From Phototrophicus methaneseepsis (lineage in GTDB: Bacteria; Chloroflexota; Anaerolineae; Aggregatilineales; Phototrophicaceae), in NCBI RefSeq assembly GCF_015500095.1, contig NZ_CP062983.1, forward strand, positions 5,567,886 to 5,631,885: DNA of 64,000 nucleotides. The letters run 5' to 3'. The notes below the pieces were generated by a model. That model made no database searches, had not been told where the DNA came from, and was given only the letters and a program-made list of their open reading frames with translations. Below are positions 34,364 through 44,174 of the stretch, one piece after another (the stretch's first letter is position 1; each line of letters begins with the position of its first letter). A program made the translations under genes and the position numbers.

Positions 34364-36724
34364 ATGGTAGAAATTAGTTACATACTCGGCGCAGGCCACA
34401 CAGAAGGCACCGCTATTGGCAGCAAAGCACGTCACCTGGACAAGGCCGCGAACCAGGGCCTGCCCGTTCCCCCTGGCATCATTGTACGCGACGAAAGCTT
34501 ACAGATCGCCTTATTACAGGGCCTCATCATCCAGCGCGGCAATGAATATATCTGCAGAGAACCCCGCAAGCTCATCGACTTGCTCAACGTGCCCGACTTT
34601 GATGGCCTTGTGGCTGTACGCTCCGCCTTTGGTGCTGAGGACCGCCGAGAGCGCAGCTATGCCGGTCAGTTTGAGACGGTGCTGAATGTCGACCCAACCA
34701 ATGCGACCGAGCTGGCGCGAGCAATGACGAAAGTCTGGTCATCAGCGGCTGAGCAAAGCCCCGCGCTACGGCGCGAAGTGCTCATTATGAAGATGGTCGA
34801 TGCCCAGTATGCAGGCGTGGCTTTTACGGAGCAGGCTTACGAGGACGATCTCGTTAACTACGCTAAGGGCGTCGGGCATAAGCTCGTCAGCGGGGATCAT
34901 GCCGGGGAAATGCTGCATTTGCCCATGCTGTGGCGATACGAACAACCGGCTAAGTCGCGGCCAGCATGGCAACAACGCCTACAACGCCTGCTGCGTAACG
35001 TCCGGGGCTTATTCGGCAAAGCTGATTGGGATGTCGAATGGGCGGATGATGGCAAGCACTGCTATCTACTGCAGGTGCGCCCCGTCACACGTGCCACGCG
35101 CCGGAACGAAGCCTTTACCCTGGCGAACCACAAAGAGAACTTACCAGAGCATCCCTCTTACTTCATGACGGATGTGGTCGCCCAAGCCGCACCGCATCTG
35201 TTTGAGCACTTTCGTCATTATGACGGCACCCTGCCGGAGAACCGCCCCTTCATCGAGATTTTCTATGGGCGACCTTATATCAACCTCTCGCTAATGACAG
35301 AGATGATGCGCCATTTAGGACTGCCAACACGGTTAATCACGGCCAATATTGGCGGCGTGGCTGACCAGCAGCAGGGCTTCAATGTGGGGAGGATGCTCAT
35401 CAAAATCGGGCAGATAGTGCTGCCGAAGTTCGCCCTGGCGCAGCTTGGGGCTGTGCAGCGCGTGCAGGCGATGGAGGTGCAGGTTATCGAACGAGCCCAT
35501 AACCCTGGCACGACATTCGACACACAAATTGATAACCTGATGTGGCTGTATACGATCCTCGTCACAGAGATGTTCTCCTTGATGATCGCAACCGGGCCGC
35601 TCACGTTACTTCTGCGCCAGATGGGCACGCTTGCGGAGCACAGTGCACGCCATCGGACGATCAGCACGCGCCTGTATACGGACCTGGCCCCCTTACGCGA
35701 TTACGTGGCGGCTCATCCAGAGCTCCAAGAAGACCTTAAAGCAGGGCACGTTCCGTCTGATGCGGGCTTCCAGGCATTATGGAACAAATACATGGAGCGT
35801 TATGGGCATCGCGGCGTTTACGAAAGCGACATTGCCCGCCCACGCTATCATGAGGCCCCCGTCAACCTGTTACCCACGCTGCTGCGGCCACAACGTCCAC
35901 AGCACATCCCACGCCGCACGCTGAAGGGCTGGCTCACGCTGCCGCTCTGGTGGTGGGCACGCGGCCCTATCCATGCCCGTGAACAATGGCGGCATACGGT
36001 CATGCAGGGGTTTGATGCCATCCGTGAGGCCATGCTGACGCGCGCGGCTTATTTCGTCGGGCGCGGCATACTGCCGAATATGGCCGCTATCTGGCAGCTC
36101 AGCGTGCATGAAGTGCGCCATCTGGAGCATGGCTGGCACCCTGAAGAAGGCTTCTTTGAAGCGCGCGCGGCTGAAATTGAGCAGATGAGCCATTATCACC
36201 TGCCGGATTTCTTCCATCGGTTTGATAACCTGGAGGACTATCACGAGGATATATCGGAAGCCTTCAACGAAGACACGCTCCATGGCATCAGCCTGACGAA
36301 AGGCCATGTTCAAGGGCGGGCGTGGGTCCTGAAAGAACCTGCCAGCACATTACCAGAAGGCTACACGCCTGAGACAACCATCCTCATTGCGCCCAGCATC
36401 GACGCCGGATGGATCCCAGCTTTTGATACCGTGGCGGGGGTTGTGGTCGAAACAGGCGGCGACCTCTCGCATGGGTCGATTATCCTGCGCGAGATGGGCC
36501 TGCCAGCCATCACCAATGTGCAGCATGTGATGCACGCCATCACCACAGGCGATCACGTCCAGCTTGATGCTAGTATGGGGGTCGTCTCAAGGTTGGAGAT
36601 AGCGTCTGTACCTGGCGGCGTTACCGAGGCAGCACCCTCAGAAGAAATTGCACAAAACCTGTCAGAAGCATTGCCGGAGCCATTACCAGAGGATTTTACA
36701 GAGAAAACAAAAAGCGAGCCATAA
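34364..36724 (+). CDS. PEP synthase/rifampicin phosphotransferase-like protein
   Basis: The 786-residue protein has an N-terminal ATP-grasp-like (PPDK-N) region with V-R-S-A-F-G-A-E-D and S-Y-A-G-Q-F-E-T-V-L near residues 85-107, shorter than usual (about 250 residues). A large middle part (about 260-640) is mainly helical. The C-terminal PEP-utiliser swivelling domain has G-G-D-L-S-H-G-S-I with His703 as the expected phospho-carrier, then G-L-P-A-I. This is the order in rifampicin phosphotransferases and related enzymes, but the middle part and length differ, so the acceptor is unknown. It is not a pyruvate phosphate dikinase of usual size. Confidence 0.75.
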   Translation: MVEISYILGAGHTEGTAIGSKARHLDKAANQGLPVPPGIIVRDESLQIALLQGLIIQRGNEYICREPRKLIDLLNVPDFDGLVAVRSAFGAEDRRERSYAGQFETVLNVDPTNATELARAMTKVWSSAAEQSPALRREVLIMKMVDAQYAGVAFTEQAYEDDLVNYAKGVGHKLVSGDHAGEMLHLPMLWRYEQPAKSRPAWQQRLQRLLRNVRGLFGKADWDVEWADDGKHCYLLQVRPVTRATRRNEAFTLANHKENLPEHPSYFMTDVVAQAAPHLFEHFRHYDGTLPENRPFIEIFYGRPYINLSLMTEMMRHLGLPTRLITANIGGVADQQQGFNVGRMLIKIGQIVLPKFALAQLGAVQRVQAMEVQVIERAHNPGTTFDTQIDNLMWLYTILVTEMFSLMIATGPLTLLLRQMGTLAEHSARHRTISTRLYTDLAPLRDYVAAHPELQEDLKAGHVPSDAGFQALWNKYMERYGHRGVYESDIARPRYHEAPVNLLPTLLRPQRPQHIPRRTLKGWLTLPLWWWARGPIHAREQWRHTVMQGFDAIREAMLTRAAYFVGRGILPNMAAIWQLSVHEVRHLEHGWHPEEGFFEARAAEIEQMSHYHLPDFFHRFDNLEDYHEDISEAFNEDTLHGISLTKGHVQGRAWVLKEPASTLPEGYTPETTILIAPSIDAGWIPAFDTVAGVVVETGGDLSHGSIILREMGLPAITNVQHVMHAITTGDHVQLDASMGVVSRLEIASVPGGVTEAAPSEEIAQNLSEALPEPLPEDFTEKTKSEP

Positions 36725-36733
36725 GGCTCGCTT
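36712..36733. terminator. Hairpin overlapping the stop codon of the PEP-utiliser-like gene
   Basis: AAGCGAGCC (36712-36720) pairs perfectly with GGCTCGCTT (36725-36733), with the TAA in the loop. No T-run follows on the plus strand, but on the minus strand the hairpin is followed by TTTTTG. Confidence 0.5.
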
Positions 36734-37335
36734 CGTTATCAGGCAACAGACGCGGGGTGTTAGGCTGTTACCCGGTGATAACATTCAAAACATCATACTT
36801 GTCGTGGCGCCTTACAAAATGGCAAACTGATGACGAGGACAACACCAACCGCACAAAGCGATTATCAGCGCGTCTTCGAGTCGGTTTCCCGAATGTTGTT
36901 GTCTGCCACATCGCGCGCATACATCGTATGATATTCAGAATATGTCCATTATCGCACATTGTTGGCTTAAAGGCAATTGCCTAGACGCATAGAAATTACT
37001 TATCCAGGGCCCAAATCCAGGCTGATGGCGCTATTTTAGGCATTTTCTAACGTAAAGTTATGTGCAATACAGGCACCAGCGTATGAAATGCCGTATCTTG
37101 CTAGAGAAGCCAGGGCAAGCAGCCGTACCCAGACGAGACAATAACAATCGCTGTCTTTGTGGATGGGTTGGCAGGGTGCGCTGTTAAAGACTGCTCTGCT
37201 CAAGGCTGCTCTGTTAAAATAGGCCCCTGCCGCAGAAATTGCTGGCATTTCAACTGAGATCATCCTGCATAGAGCGCGACTCTCATGCTATAATCGCTCG
37301 CATAATGTCCACTAAGTATCAGAATGGGTCATAGC
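36734..37335. other. 600-base intergenic region
   Basis: I saw no convincing gene; the few ORFs of 60 to 75 codons lack ribosome binding sites and overlap on both strands. TGCTATAAT at 37286-37294 is an extended -10 element, about 40 bases before the ABC-F start, and is the best promoter candidate. A degenerate 16-base direct repeat lies near 37189-37220. Confidence 0.4.
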
Positions 37336-39237
37336 ATGTCACTCCTCACCGCCAATAAGCTCAGTAAGGTCTTTGGCGCGGACGAAATATTCAACGATGT
37401 CACGGTAGAGGTGCCGCCTGGGGCGCGCGTTGCGCTGGTTGGCCCCAATGGCGCGGGCAAGACGACCCTGGTCAACATCCTGATCGGGCAGGACAGCCCT
37501 ACCGAAGGCAGCGTCCATAAAGCCAAAGATGCCCGTATCGCCTTCCTGCCACAGCGCCCTGAACTCGCTGGCAATCATAGCATCTGGGAAGAACAACTGA
37601 AGGCCTTTGCAGAACTGCGCAAAATGGAAGCGGAACTGCTCGAACTCACCCAACAGATGGCTGAACCAGATACACATGATGACGCCATGGCAAAATATGG
37701 CCCATTGGAAGAGCGCTTCGACCATATGGGCGGCTATACCTATGAAACACGCATCAAAATGGTGCTGACGGGCGTTGGCTTTGGCGAAGAAGATTACAAT
37801 ACGCCCCTGACGAGGCTCAGCGGCGGCCAAAAGACCCGCGCCATGCTGGCCCGCTTGCTGCTGGAATCGCCCGATCTGCTGGTCATGGACGAACCGACAA
37901 ACCACCTTGATATTGCCGCTGTGGAATGGCTGGAGAATTATCTCAGGGGCTACGATGGCGCTGTGCTGGCGATCAGTCATGATCGCTACTTCATCGACCA
38001 TTATGCCAACGTGGTATGGGAGATGGAATTCGGCACCGTAGAGACGTACCGGGGCAATTACACCCATTATCTACAACAGCGTGAGGAACGGCGGGAGCGC
38101 TTGCTCAAAGAATATGAAGCCCAACAGGCTTTCATCGCCAAAGAGCAGGAATATATCCGCAAGCATATGGGCAGCCGATGGACCGCCCAGGCAAAAGGCC
38201 GCCAGAAAAAGCTGGAGACCATGGCGAAGCGCGGCAAAATCATCGAACGTGGGCCGCAAAATCGCAAACAAATGCGCCTGAAGATGGCCGCCACCAATCG
38301 CAGCGGCGATAAAGTCGTCATGACGCGCCATCTGGAAGTGGGTTATGAAAACGTCCTATTCCATGTGCCCGATTTGACCGTTTACCGGGGTGAAACAGTC
38401 GCCATCATTGGGCCAAACGGCGCAGGCAAAAGCACCCTTCTAAAGACCATCACGGGCGATATTCCTGCCCTGGCGGGTAAGGTGAAGTTAGGCGCACAAG
38501 TCAAGATAGGATACTTCGCCCAGGCCCACGAAGGGCTGGACCCCCATCATACCCTGTATGATGAAATTTACGCCCTCAAGCCGATGACCGAAGTGGAACT
38601 ACGCAGTTACCTTGGACAATATATGTTCAGTGGCGATGATGTCTACCGCCCGATTGAAACGCTCAGCGGCGGCGAAAGAGGCCGCCTCGCCTTAGCCAAG
38701 CTCAGCCTGACGGGTGCCAATTTGCTGCTATTGGACGAACCCACAAACCACCTCGACATCGACAGCCAGGAAATCCTGCAAGATGTGCTAGAAGCATATA
38801 CCGGGACCATCTTGCTCGTCAGCCACGATCGCTACTTGATCGATGCGTTAGCAACGCAAATCTGGTCTGTCTCTGCTGGGCAGTTCGACGCATTTGAAGG
38901 CACTTACGGGGAATACGTCACGGCGCGTAACCTGGGCATGTCCCAGGTTCAGCAAGATACGACAGCCTCAAACGGGAACGGCAAGGGCCGTAAGCAAGCC
39001 GCACAGTATGCCCAGAAAAAGCACGGCTTGACGCCCTATGAGCTTGAAAAGAAGCTGGCACAGATCGAAGCACATATCACCAAGCTGGAAACGCACATGG
39101 ATAGCCTGACGGAGCAAATTGCACAGGCCAGCGCGGCAGGTGATACAGAGCGCGTCCATACGCTGGGAACAGAATATACAGACACAGAAGCGAACCTGGA
39201 AGCAACCATGGCAGAATGGGAAAAATTGGCTGAATGA
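37336..39237 (+). CDS. ABC-F family ATP-binding protein
   Basis: The 633-residue protein has two ABC domains and no membrane segment. Walker A motifs are G-P-N-G-A-G-K-T-T (about residue 37) and G-P-N-G-A-G-K-S-T (about 358); signatures are L-S-G-G-Q and L-S-G-G-E-R-G, each followed by D-E-P-T-N-H-L-D. Between them is a charged helical arm (tRNA-interaction linker) of about 75 residues and at the C-terminus a coiled coil (about 555-630). ABC-F proteins bind the ribosomal E site and affect translation; this resembles the Uup/YdiF type. The second ATG at 37336 is preferred. Not enough to call antibiotic resistance. Confidence 0.9.
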   Translation: MSLLTANKLSKVFGADEIFNDVTVEVPPGARVALVGPNGAGKTTLVNILIGQDSPTEGSVHKAKDARIAFLPQRPELAGNHSIWEEQLKAFAELRKMEAELLELTQQMAEPDTHDDAMAKYGPLEERFDHMGGYTYETRIKMVLTGVGFGEEDYNTPLTRLSGGQKTRAMLARLLLESPDLLVMDEPTNHLDIAAVEWLENYLRGYDGAVLAISHDRYFIDHYANVVWEMEFGTVETYRGNYTHYLQQREERRERLLKEYEAQQAFIAKEQEYIRKHMGSRWTAQAKGRQKKLETMAKRGKIIERGPQNRKQMRLKMAATNRSGDKVVMTRHLEVGYENVLFHVPDLTVYRGETVAIIGPNGAGKSTLLKTITGDIPALAGKVKLGAQVKIGYFAQAHEGLDPHHTLYDEIYALKPMTEVELRSYLGQYMFSGDDVYRPIETLSGGERGRLALAKLSLTGANLLLLDEPTNHLDIDSQEILQDVLEAYTGTILLVSHDRYLIDALATQIWSVSAGQFDAFEGTYGEYVTARNLGMSQVQQDTTASNGNGKGRKQAAQYAQKKHGLTPYELEKKLAQIEAHITKLETHMDSLTEQIAQASAAGDTERVHTLGTEYTDTEANLEATMAEWEKLAE

Positions 39238-39312
39238 GGCTGTTCTGCCCTCAATTTCCCAAATATATCCCAAGATATCAACAAAAACAGAAAAAACGAA
39301 ACAGAAAAACAA

Positions 39313-39340
39313 AAGGCCCCGATTTGGGGCCTTCTGTTTT
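39313..39340. terminator. Terminator between ABC-F and YeaQ-like genes
   Basis: AAGGCCCC (39313-39320) pairs with GGGGCCTT (39326-39333); TTTT follows on the plus strand and an A-rich flank on the other side allows bidirectional use. Confidence 0.8.
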
Positions 39341-39403
39341 AAGCAGTTGACTATAGATGTGAGCTATAGCACTGAAATATCTAAGCAAGCTGTGCGACGG
39401 CCG

Positions 39404-39664
39404 CTAGCGTCTGATTAAGCGTAGGATACCGAGGAAGATCACAGCACCAATAAAGGCAGTCAGTAGACTTGCAATGTTGATCCCTGTGACACCACCACCG
39501 ACATCGAGCGCGTCAAGCACAAAACCACCCACAAGACCGCCGATAATACCGACGATAATATCCATCACCAAACCCTGGCTCGCGTTCGTCTTCATGACAA
39601 TGCTAGCCAACCAACCGGCGACGGCACCAATAATAATCCAGACTAAAATCGAACCAATATCCAT
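39404..39664 (-). CDS. GlsB/YeaQ/YmgE-family small membrane protein
   Basis: The 86-residue protein has three hydrophobic segments and the transglycosylase-associated family pattern: W-I-I-I-G-A-V-A-G-W-L-A near residue 9 and D-I-I-V-G-I-I-G-G-L-V-G-G near residue 35. Members are stress-linked envelope proteins, but the molecular role is not known. A strong AAGGAG element precedes the ATG. It is a single gene. Confidence 0.9.
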   Translation of the reverse strand: MDIGSILVWIIIGAVAGWLASIVMKTNASQGLVMDIIVGIIGGLVGGFVLDALDVGGGVTGINIASLLTAFIGAVIFLGILRLIRR

Positions 39665-39845
39665 GATGTAACTTTACTCCTTGTGTGTATTCACCCTACC
39701 TTACCTATATACTCTACACAGCCTTGTTAAAGTCGATATGACGGATCGCTAAGCGTTTGACAAGTAATTTACACACTCAAGCGGGTCATAAGAGGTCAAG
39801 CAACCCCTATAAATGAGTGACAGATTAAACAGAATCACTTTTCAA

Positions 39846-40571
39846 TTAATGAGATTTGTGACTGGGATGAGCGATAAAAGAAAGCCACTTCTGCTGATGG
39901 CAACGTTCACAGTGGCCGAAGATATGATCCTCGTTGTGATGTTGAATGCGGCCACAGTGATAGCATCCATACTGTTTGGTTTCCGGCACGCGATCATCCG
40001 CACTAAAGAAAAACTTGTGTTCCAGCTCTGGTAATGGAATTAGAGGGACGCCAGGACGAACATGATCCTTATCATAAGGATAAATACTGATCGTGCCGTT
40101 TGTTTCGATATAAGCCCGTTCAATTTCCCCAAGGTGCTTATGCTCCGCCAGGCGCAGCTGCATAAATACATCTTCGCGCGTCAGGCTTGCACTCGCCATC
40201 CCCGCCAGATCAAGCTGGCCCGCTTCGACCACGCGCACAGGGTCGCCTTCAATAATCATCTCCCAACGATCCCCACGACGTGCCAGCCATGCCAAAATCT
40301 GATTGATGATAGCGATGATCGTAATCACGACGATACCGTGTAAGAGAGGCACATCCGGGTAAAACATCGGGTCCCCTAAGGCCGACCCCAGCGCGATGAT
40401 GAGCATCACCTCAAGTTGGGTCATATTGCCCATGTTGCGCCGTGGCAGCAAACGAAATAACAGCAAGGCATAGGCATATAAGATGACCGTGCGCAGTATG
40501 ATCTCGAAGATAAAGAGCAGCGGCGTATCGCCGATGAAAATACGTTGTAAGTCAAAGCTGTAGTCATTCAT
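39846..40571 (-). CDS. DUF421 (YetF-like) membrane protein with C-terminal zinc-ribbon-like motif
   Basis: The 241-residue protein has three N-terminal membrane segments (about 18-85), the DUF421 core R-(R)-N-M-G-N-M-T-Q-L-E and a soluble domain with G-D-P-V-R-V-V-E and E-D-V-F-M-Q-L-R. The last about 35 residues add C-Y-H-C-G...C-E-R-C-H, which looks like a zinc-binding site and is unusual for this family. YetF-type proteins are involved in spore or stress envelopes in Bacillus; their activity is not established. Function unknown. Confidence 0.82.
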   Translation of the reverse strand: MNDYSFDLQRIFIGDTPLLFIFEIILRTVILYAYALLLFRLLPRRNMGNMTQLEVMLIIALGSALGDPMFYPDVPLLHGIVVITIIAIINQILAWLARRGDRWEMIIEGDPVRVVEAGQLDLAGMASASLTREDVFMQLRLAEHKHLGEIERAYIETNGTISIYPYDKDHVRPGVPLIPLPELEHKFFFSADDRVPETKQYGCYHCGRIQHHNEDHIFGHCERCHQQKWLSFIAHPSHKSH

Positions 40572-40717
40572 TTTTGCTACCTGCGTTCTTATCCGCTGTA
40601 GAAATGCGTGCTATTTTATTGATTTAACGTGAACTTTGGATAAGCAGATTTTAGGGAAGCTATTAGCCCTGGCTTTTTGAAAAGCAATATACAGAAATGC
40701 TTCCCGGTTCTCTGGAC

Positions 40718-41278
40718 TCAACTGTGGACAGCATAACGCATAGCAACGACGCCGTTACGGAATGCTCGCTCTTCGACCAGTTCCAGGCCCAAGCGCAAAT
40801 CACCTGGAAAGCATCGTTTTCCGCCCCCGACGATGACGGGCAAAATGAGGAGGTGGACTTCATCAACGAGACCAGCCCTAAGCGCCTGCGCGGCAAGCTC
40901 AGGCCCCTGGATTGTTATATCACGCCCGGCATCAGCCTTGAGCCGCCGGACCGCATCCGTATCGAACTCGCGTTCAATCCGCGTCCTTGCGCTGCGTGGT
41001 TCGGCCAGGGTTCTGGAATATACAATCTTCTCTGCTGCCTGCCATTGCCTTGCAAAATCGAGATGAAATGCCTGGTGATTATGGGCTGCATAGTCTGTCT
41101 CCCAGTACACCATTGCCTCGTACATCCTCCGTCCGTAAAGAAAGGTGCCGCATGACGAACAGAGTGCGTTAATGTAGCTGATCCACTCCTCGGTGGGGAC
41201 AATCCAACTGAAGCTACCCTGTGCATCTGCAACATAAGCGTCCAGCGATGCATTCATCAAGTAAATCAGCTTAGCCAT
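40718..41278 (-). CDS. RibD C-terminal-like (dihydrofolate reductase-fold) protein
   Basis: The 186-residue protein has the RibD-C fold pattern: M-N-A-S-L-D-A-Y-V near residue 9, G-R-R-M-Y-E-A-M near 49, and a C-terminal D-E-V-H-L-L-I-L-P-V-I-V-G-G-G segment near 145. The pattern is typical for NADPH-dependent reductases of the dihydrofolate-reductase superfamily that are not folate-specific. Substrate unknown. The ATG at 41278 is chosen because AAGGA lies 6 to 8 bases before it. Confidence 0.82.
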   Translation of the reverse strand: MAKLIYLMNASLDAYVADAQGSFSWIVPTEEWISYINALCSSCGTFLYGRRMYEAMVYWETDYAAHNHQAFHLDFARQWQAAEKIVYSRTLAEPRSARTRIEREFDTDAVRRLKADAGRDITIQGPELAAQALRAGLVDEVHLLILPVIVGGGKRCFPGDLRLGLELVEERAFRNGVVAMRYAVHS

Positions 41279-41546
41279 ACATCTTCCTTCCCAGGCGATG
41301 ATCATGATGCAATCACATTAGAATACATGTTCTAATAAGTCAAGCATATTCAAGAAAAATGCCCTCCGTTCTGGGAGACATTTTGGCTATTGTTTGCGCG
41401 AATAAACGGAAATTGCTATTTCACATGCGTTTTGTTTAAGGTATGCCGAAGCAGCCAAAACCATTTACAGACCATCCCTTTGCATTGAAACTCTTTTAAA
41501 TGCTATATTCTTGTAAATAGACACACGCCCACATTGGAGCAATTCT

Positions 41547-42542
41547 ATGGACATCCTCATCATCGGCGGCACTCAATTTGTGGGCCGCGCATTGGTCGAA
41601 AGCGCCCTTGCACGGGGCCATAAGGTCACCCTGTTTAACCGGGGCAAGACAAACCCGGATCTCTTCCCACAGGCGGAGCGCATCGCAGGCGACCGCATGG
41701 AAGACCTCGACAAACTGGGCGATGGCCCCTGGGATGTCGTCATTGATACGGTCGGCTATACGCCCCAGGCCGTCAAATTATCTGTGGATTACCTTAAAGA
41801 TAAGGTCCAACACTACGTCTTCATCAGCACCATCAGTGTCTATGATATGGAGAAGCTGCAACCAGGCTTTGACGAAAGCGGCACCCTCATTGAATTGGAT
41901 GGACCAGAAGAAGATGCCCCGCAGAATTCGCTCTATGGGGGCCGTAAGGTGCTGTGCGAGCGGGCGATTGAAGCTGTTTTCCCTGGGCACAACCTCATTA
42001 TTCGGCCCGGGTTGATCGTCGGCCCATATGACCCGACGAATCGCTACCCGTATTGGGTGGGGCGTATTGCGAAAGGCGGCGAGGTCCTGCTGCCAGATGC
42101 AGCCAGCCAGCCCGTGCAATGGGTCGATGCGCGTGATTTAGCCAATTTCACGCTCGATATGACGGAAGCGCTAGAAACAGGCATCTATAACGTCACCGGG
42201 CCAGACAGGCGGCTGACATTCGGCGAATACATTGACTACTGCGAGCGGGTTGGCAAGGCGAGTGTCTCCTTGCGCTGGACAGACCCTGACTGGCTGCTGG
42301 AAAATGAAGTTACGCCCTTTATGGAAATGCCGATGTGGGTGCCTCAGCAGATGATGAACCCGGAAGTCTTCATGGGTGTGAACGTGGATAAAGCCATCAA
42401 CGCCGGGTTAAAATTCCGCCCACAGGAAGAAACCATGCAGGATACGCTCGATTGGCTTAATTCGCTGGATGGCGAAGTCCCCGGTGCGGCTGGTCTCGAC
42501 CCTGAAAAAGAACAGGCCTTGCTCGCCAAGCTGGATGCTTAA
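41547..42542 (+). CDS. Extended SDR, NAD-dependent epimerase-like
   Basis: The 331-residue protein starts with the Rossmann motif G-G-T-Q-F-V-G-R near residue 7, followed by F-N-R-G-K near 31, as in the SDR family related to plant chloroplast RNA-binding and isoflavone-reductase-like proteins. The catalytic Y-G-G-R-K sits near residue 133 and S-T-I-S-V-Y near 95. G-P-Y-D-P-T-N-R and V-D-A-R-D-L-A-N-F segments resemble sugar-nucleotide epimerases. The substrate is not known. The gene is separated from its neighbours. Confidence 0.82.
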   Translation: MDILIIGGTQFVGRALVESALARGHKVTLFNRGKTNPDLFPQAERIAGDRMEDLDKLGDGPWDVVIDTVGYTPQAVKLSVDYLKDKVQHYVFISTISVYDMEKLQPGFDESGTLIELDGPEEDAPQNSLYGGRKVLCERAIEAVFPGHNLIIRPGLIVGPYDPTNRYPYWVGRIAKGGEVLLPDAASQPVQWVDARDLANFTLDMTEALETGIYNVTGPDRRLTFGEYIDYCERVGKASVSLRWTDPDWLLENEVTPFMEMPMWVPQQMMNPEVFMGVNVDKAINAGLKFRPQEETMQDTLDWLNSLDGEVPGAAGLDPEKEQALLAKLDA

Positions 42543-42559
42543 ACAGTCAACGATCATAA

Positions 42560-42588
42560 CGGGCAAGGGCCATCTCTGGCCCTGCCCG
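42560..42588 (+). terminator. Strong GC-rich hairpin after the SDR gene
   Basis: CGGGC-A-AGGGCCA (42560-42572) pairs with TGGCCCT-GCCCG (42577-42588) around TCTC, with one bulged A. The downstream sequence has few T, so it is a likely but not certain terminator. Confidence 0.55.
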
Positions 42589-42724
42589 CCCCTGCTACCT
42601 ATTCCTATATTGGGCCGTTATTCCCCTGCTCACTGATGGTATAATGAGCGCACTCAATCACAATAACGCCGCAATACCGTTCGTGATTGAGCCGTGTTTA
42701 GCTAAGTGACACGACGACCAGACC

Positions 42725-43576
42725 ATGCCAAAGATCACCCTAGAAATAAACCCCCTTCAAGCGGATATACACGTCCTACGTGATGGCCTCACAGCCTATA
42801 ACGTCGCAAAAGTGCCACAACTGCTGGATTTACCCGGTGGTGATGTGGCTATCATTGCTCGTGGACCAAACAAACAGGTCATCGGTGGGGCCATAGGCGA
42901 ATATAGCTGGGGATGGCTTTATATCGATACGCTGTGGGTAGACCGCGCCTATCGTACGCAAGGCCTTGGCGGGCAGCTTTTAAGCGCGATTGAACAATAT
43001 GCCTATCAACAGGGCATACCCGCCAGCTATCTCATGACGACCAGCTTTCAATCCAAGCCATTTTACGAAAAGCGCGGCTATTGCTGCGTTGGGCAAAATG
43101 AAAATCGTCCCCGTGGGCACACGATGTACTTCTTACAGAAAGAACTGGCCTCTGTTGAGAGCGTGCCGGAATTTGAAGTGCAATCGCCCCCACATCACAA
43201 CACGCTTTATTGGATTGATACGCAATTCAAAGAGGGTACGGCAGATATTGCCCCGCTCGACAACCAGAAAATGGCCGTCTTCTTACGCGGGGATGACGAT
43301 GAAGTGCTTGGCGGCTTATTTGGTGGCGTCTTCTGGGATTGGCTGGATTTGCGTCTGGTGTGGATTGATCAGGCGTACCGAGGCAAGGGATATGCGCGCC
43401 GCCTGCTGCAAATCGCTGAGGATGAATGCCGCAACATGGGCGTATACGGCATTGTTGCTGATACGGCAAACTTCCAATCAATCGATTTTTACGAAGCGAT
43501 GGGCTTTAACGTGTTCGGCACCCTCGCCAATCGGCCCCCTGGTTATGAATCTTACTTGATCCAAAAGCATCTCTAA
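42725..43576 (+). CDS. Protein of two fused GNAT acetyltransferase domains
   Basis: The 283-residue protein carries two GNAT-like domains of about 130 residues. The acetyl-CoA-binding loops are R-T-Q-G-L-G-G near residue 79 and R-G-K-G-Y-A-R-R near residue 217. Each ends with a conserved N-(Q/F)...F-Y-E-(K/A)-(R/M)-G segment. The two halves are clearly duplicated. The acceptor is unknown. The next gene encodes a third GNAT on the opposite strand. Confidence 0.8.
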   Translation: MPKITLEINPLQADIHVLRDGLTAYNVAKVPQLLDLPGGDVAIIARGPNKQVIGGAIGEYSWGWLYIDTLWVDRAYRTQGLGGQLLSAIEQYAYQQGIPASYLMTTSFQSKPFYEKRGYCCVGQNENRPRGHTMYFLQKELASVESVPEFEVQSPPHHNTLYWIDTQFKEGTADIAPLDNQKMAVFLRGDDDEVLGGLFGGVFWDWLDLRLVWIDQAYRGKGYARRLLQIAEDECRNMGVYGIVADTANFQSIDFYEAMGFNVFGTLANRPPGYESYLIQKHL

Positions 43577-43604
43577 ACCAGCCCCAGGGCACCTTAGCGG
43601 GCTG

Positions 43605-44111
43605 TTATACCAGGGACTTCACCAGGAACAGCACCAGATCATCATCAACAGGGACGGATGTACCTGGCTTCACATATTCGTCTTGATAGACAACGCCGCG
43701 TCCATCCGGCACATAACCCCGCTGAATATACATCCGCTGAGCGGGACCATAATTCGCATACAGGCCAAAGCCGATCCCAACCCAAGATGACCGCTCGCTG
43801 ATGCGTGACTCGGCATAGTCGACAAGCTGTGTTGCGACCCCCTGCCGCCGATAGGTGGGCAGCACGTTGAGGTCCTGTATTTCAGGGATGCCCTGTTCAC
43901 GAAAGTAGGGATAACCAGGCTGCCAGACGATCTTGCAGTGCCCCACATAATCCGCCCCATCCACAGCCACCAACAGCACAATCTCGTCTTGCTGCTGGCG
44001 TTGGCAACACGCAGCGAAGTATCCGGCTGGCTTCGTCCAACCCATTTGTGCATCGAAGCTGGCTTGTAACCATGCCGCCTCATCAGGCTGTGCACACCGT
44101 ATCTCAACCAT
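43605..44111 (-). CDS. GNAT family N-acetyltransferase
   Basis: The 168-residue protein has the acetyl-CoA loop R-R-Q-G-V-A-T near residue 88, the preceding strand I-Q-D-L-N-V, and a C-terminal Y-x-x-R-G-Y-V-P motif near 132. The typical length of GNAT enzymes is met. The substrate is not identifiable. It is convergent with the double-GNAT gene, with 28 bases between stops. Confidence 0.85.
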   Translation of the reverse strand: MVEIRCAQPDEAAWLQASFDAQMGWTKPAGYFAACCQRQQQDEIVLLVAVDGADYVGHCKIVWQPGYPYFREQGIPEIQDLNVLPTYRRQGVATQLVDYAESRISERSSWVGIGFGLYANYGPAQRMYIQRGYVPDGRGVVYQDEYVKPGTSVPVDDDLVLFLVKSLV

Positions 44112-44174
44112 CTTGCTCCACCATGGTAAACAATCGCTTTCAACAATGTTCTAGCAGATACAATCAGCAGATAC

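Noticed and set aside
36757..36984. 75-codon ORF in the 600-base gap
   Set aside because: No ribosome binding site and overlapped on the other strand by a similar ORF; looks random.
37189..37220. Degenerate CTGCTCTG direct repeat before the ABC-F gene
   Set aside because: Too short and imperfect to call an operator or array.
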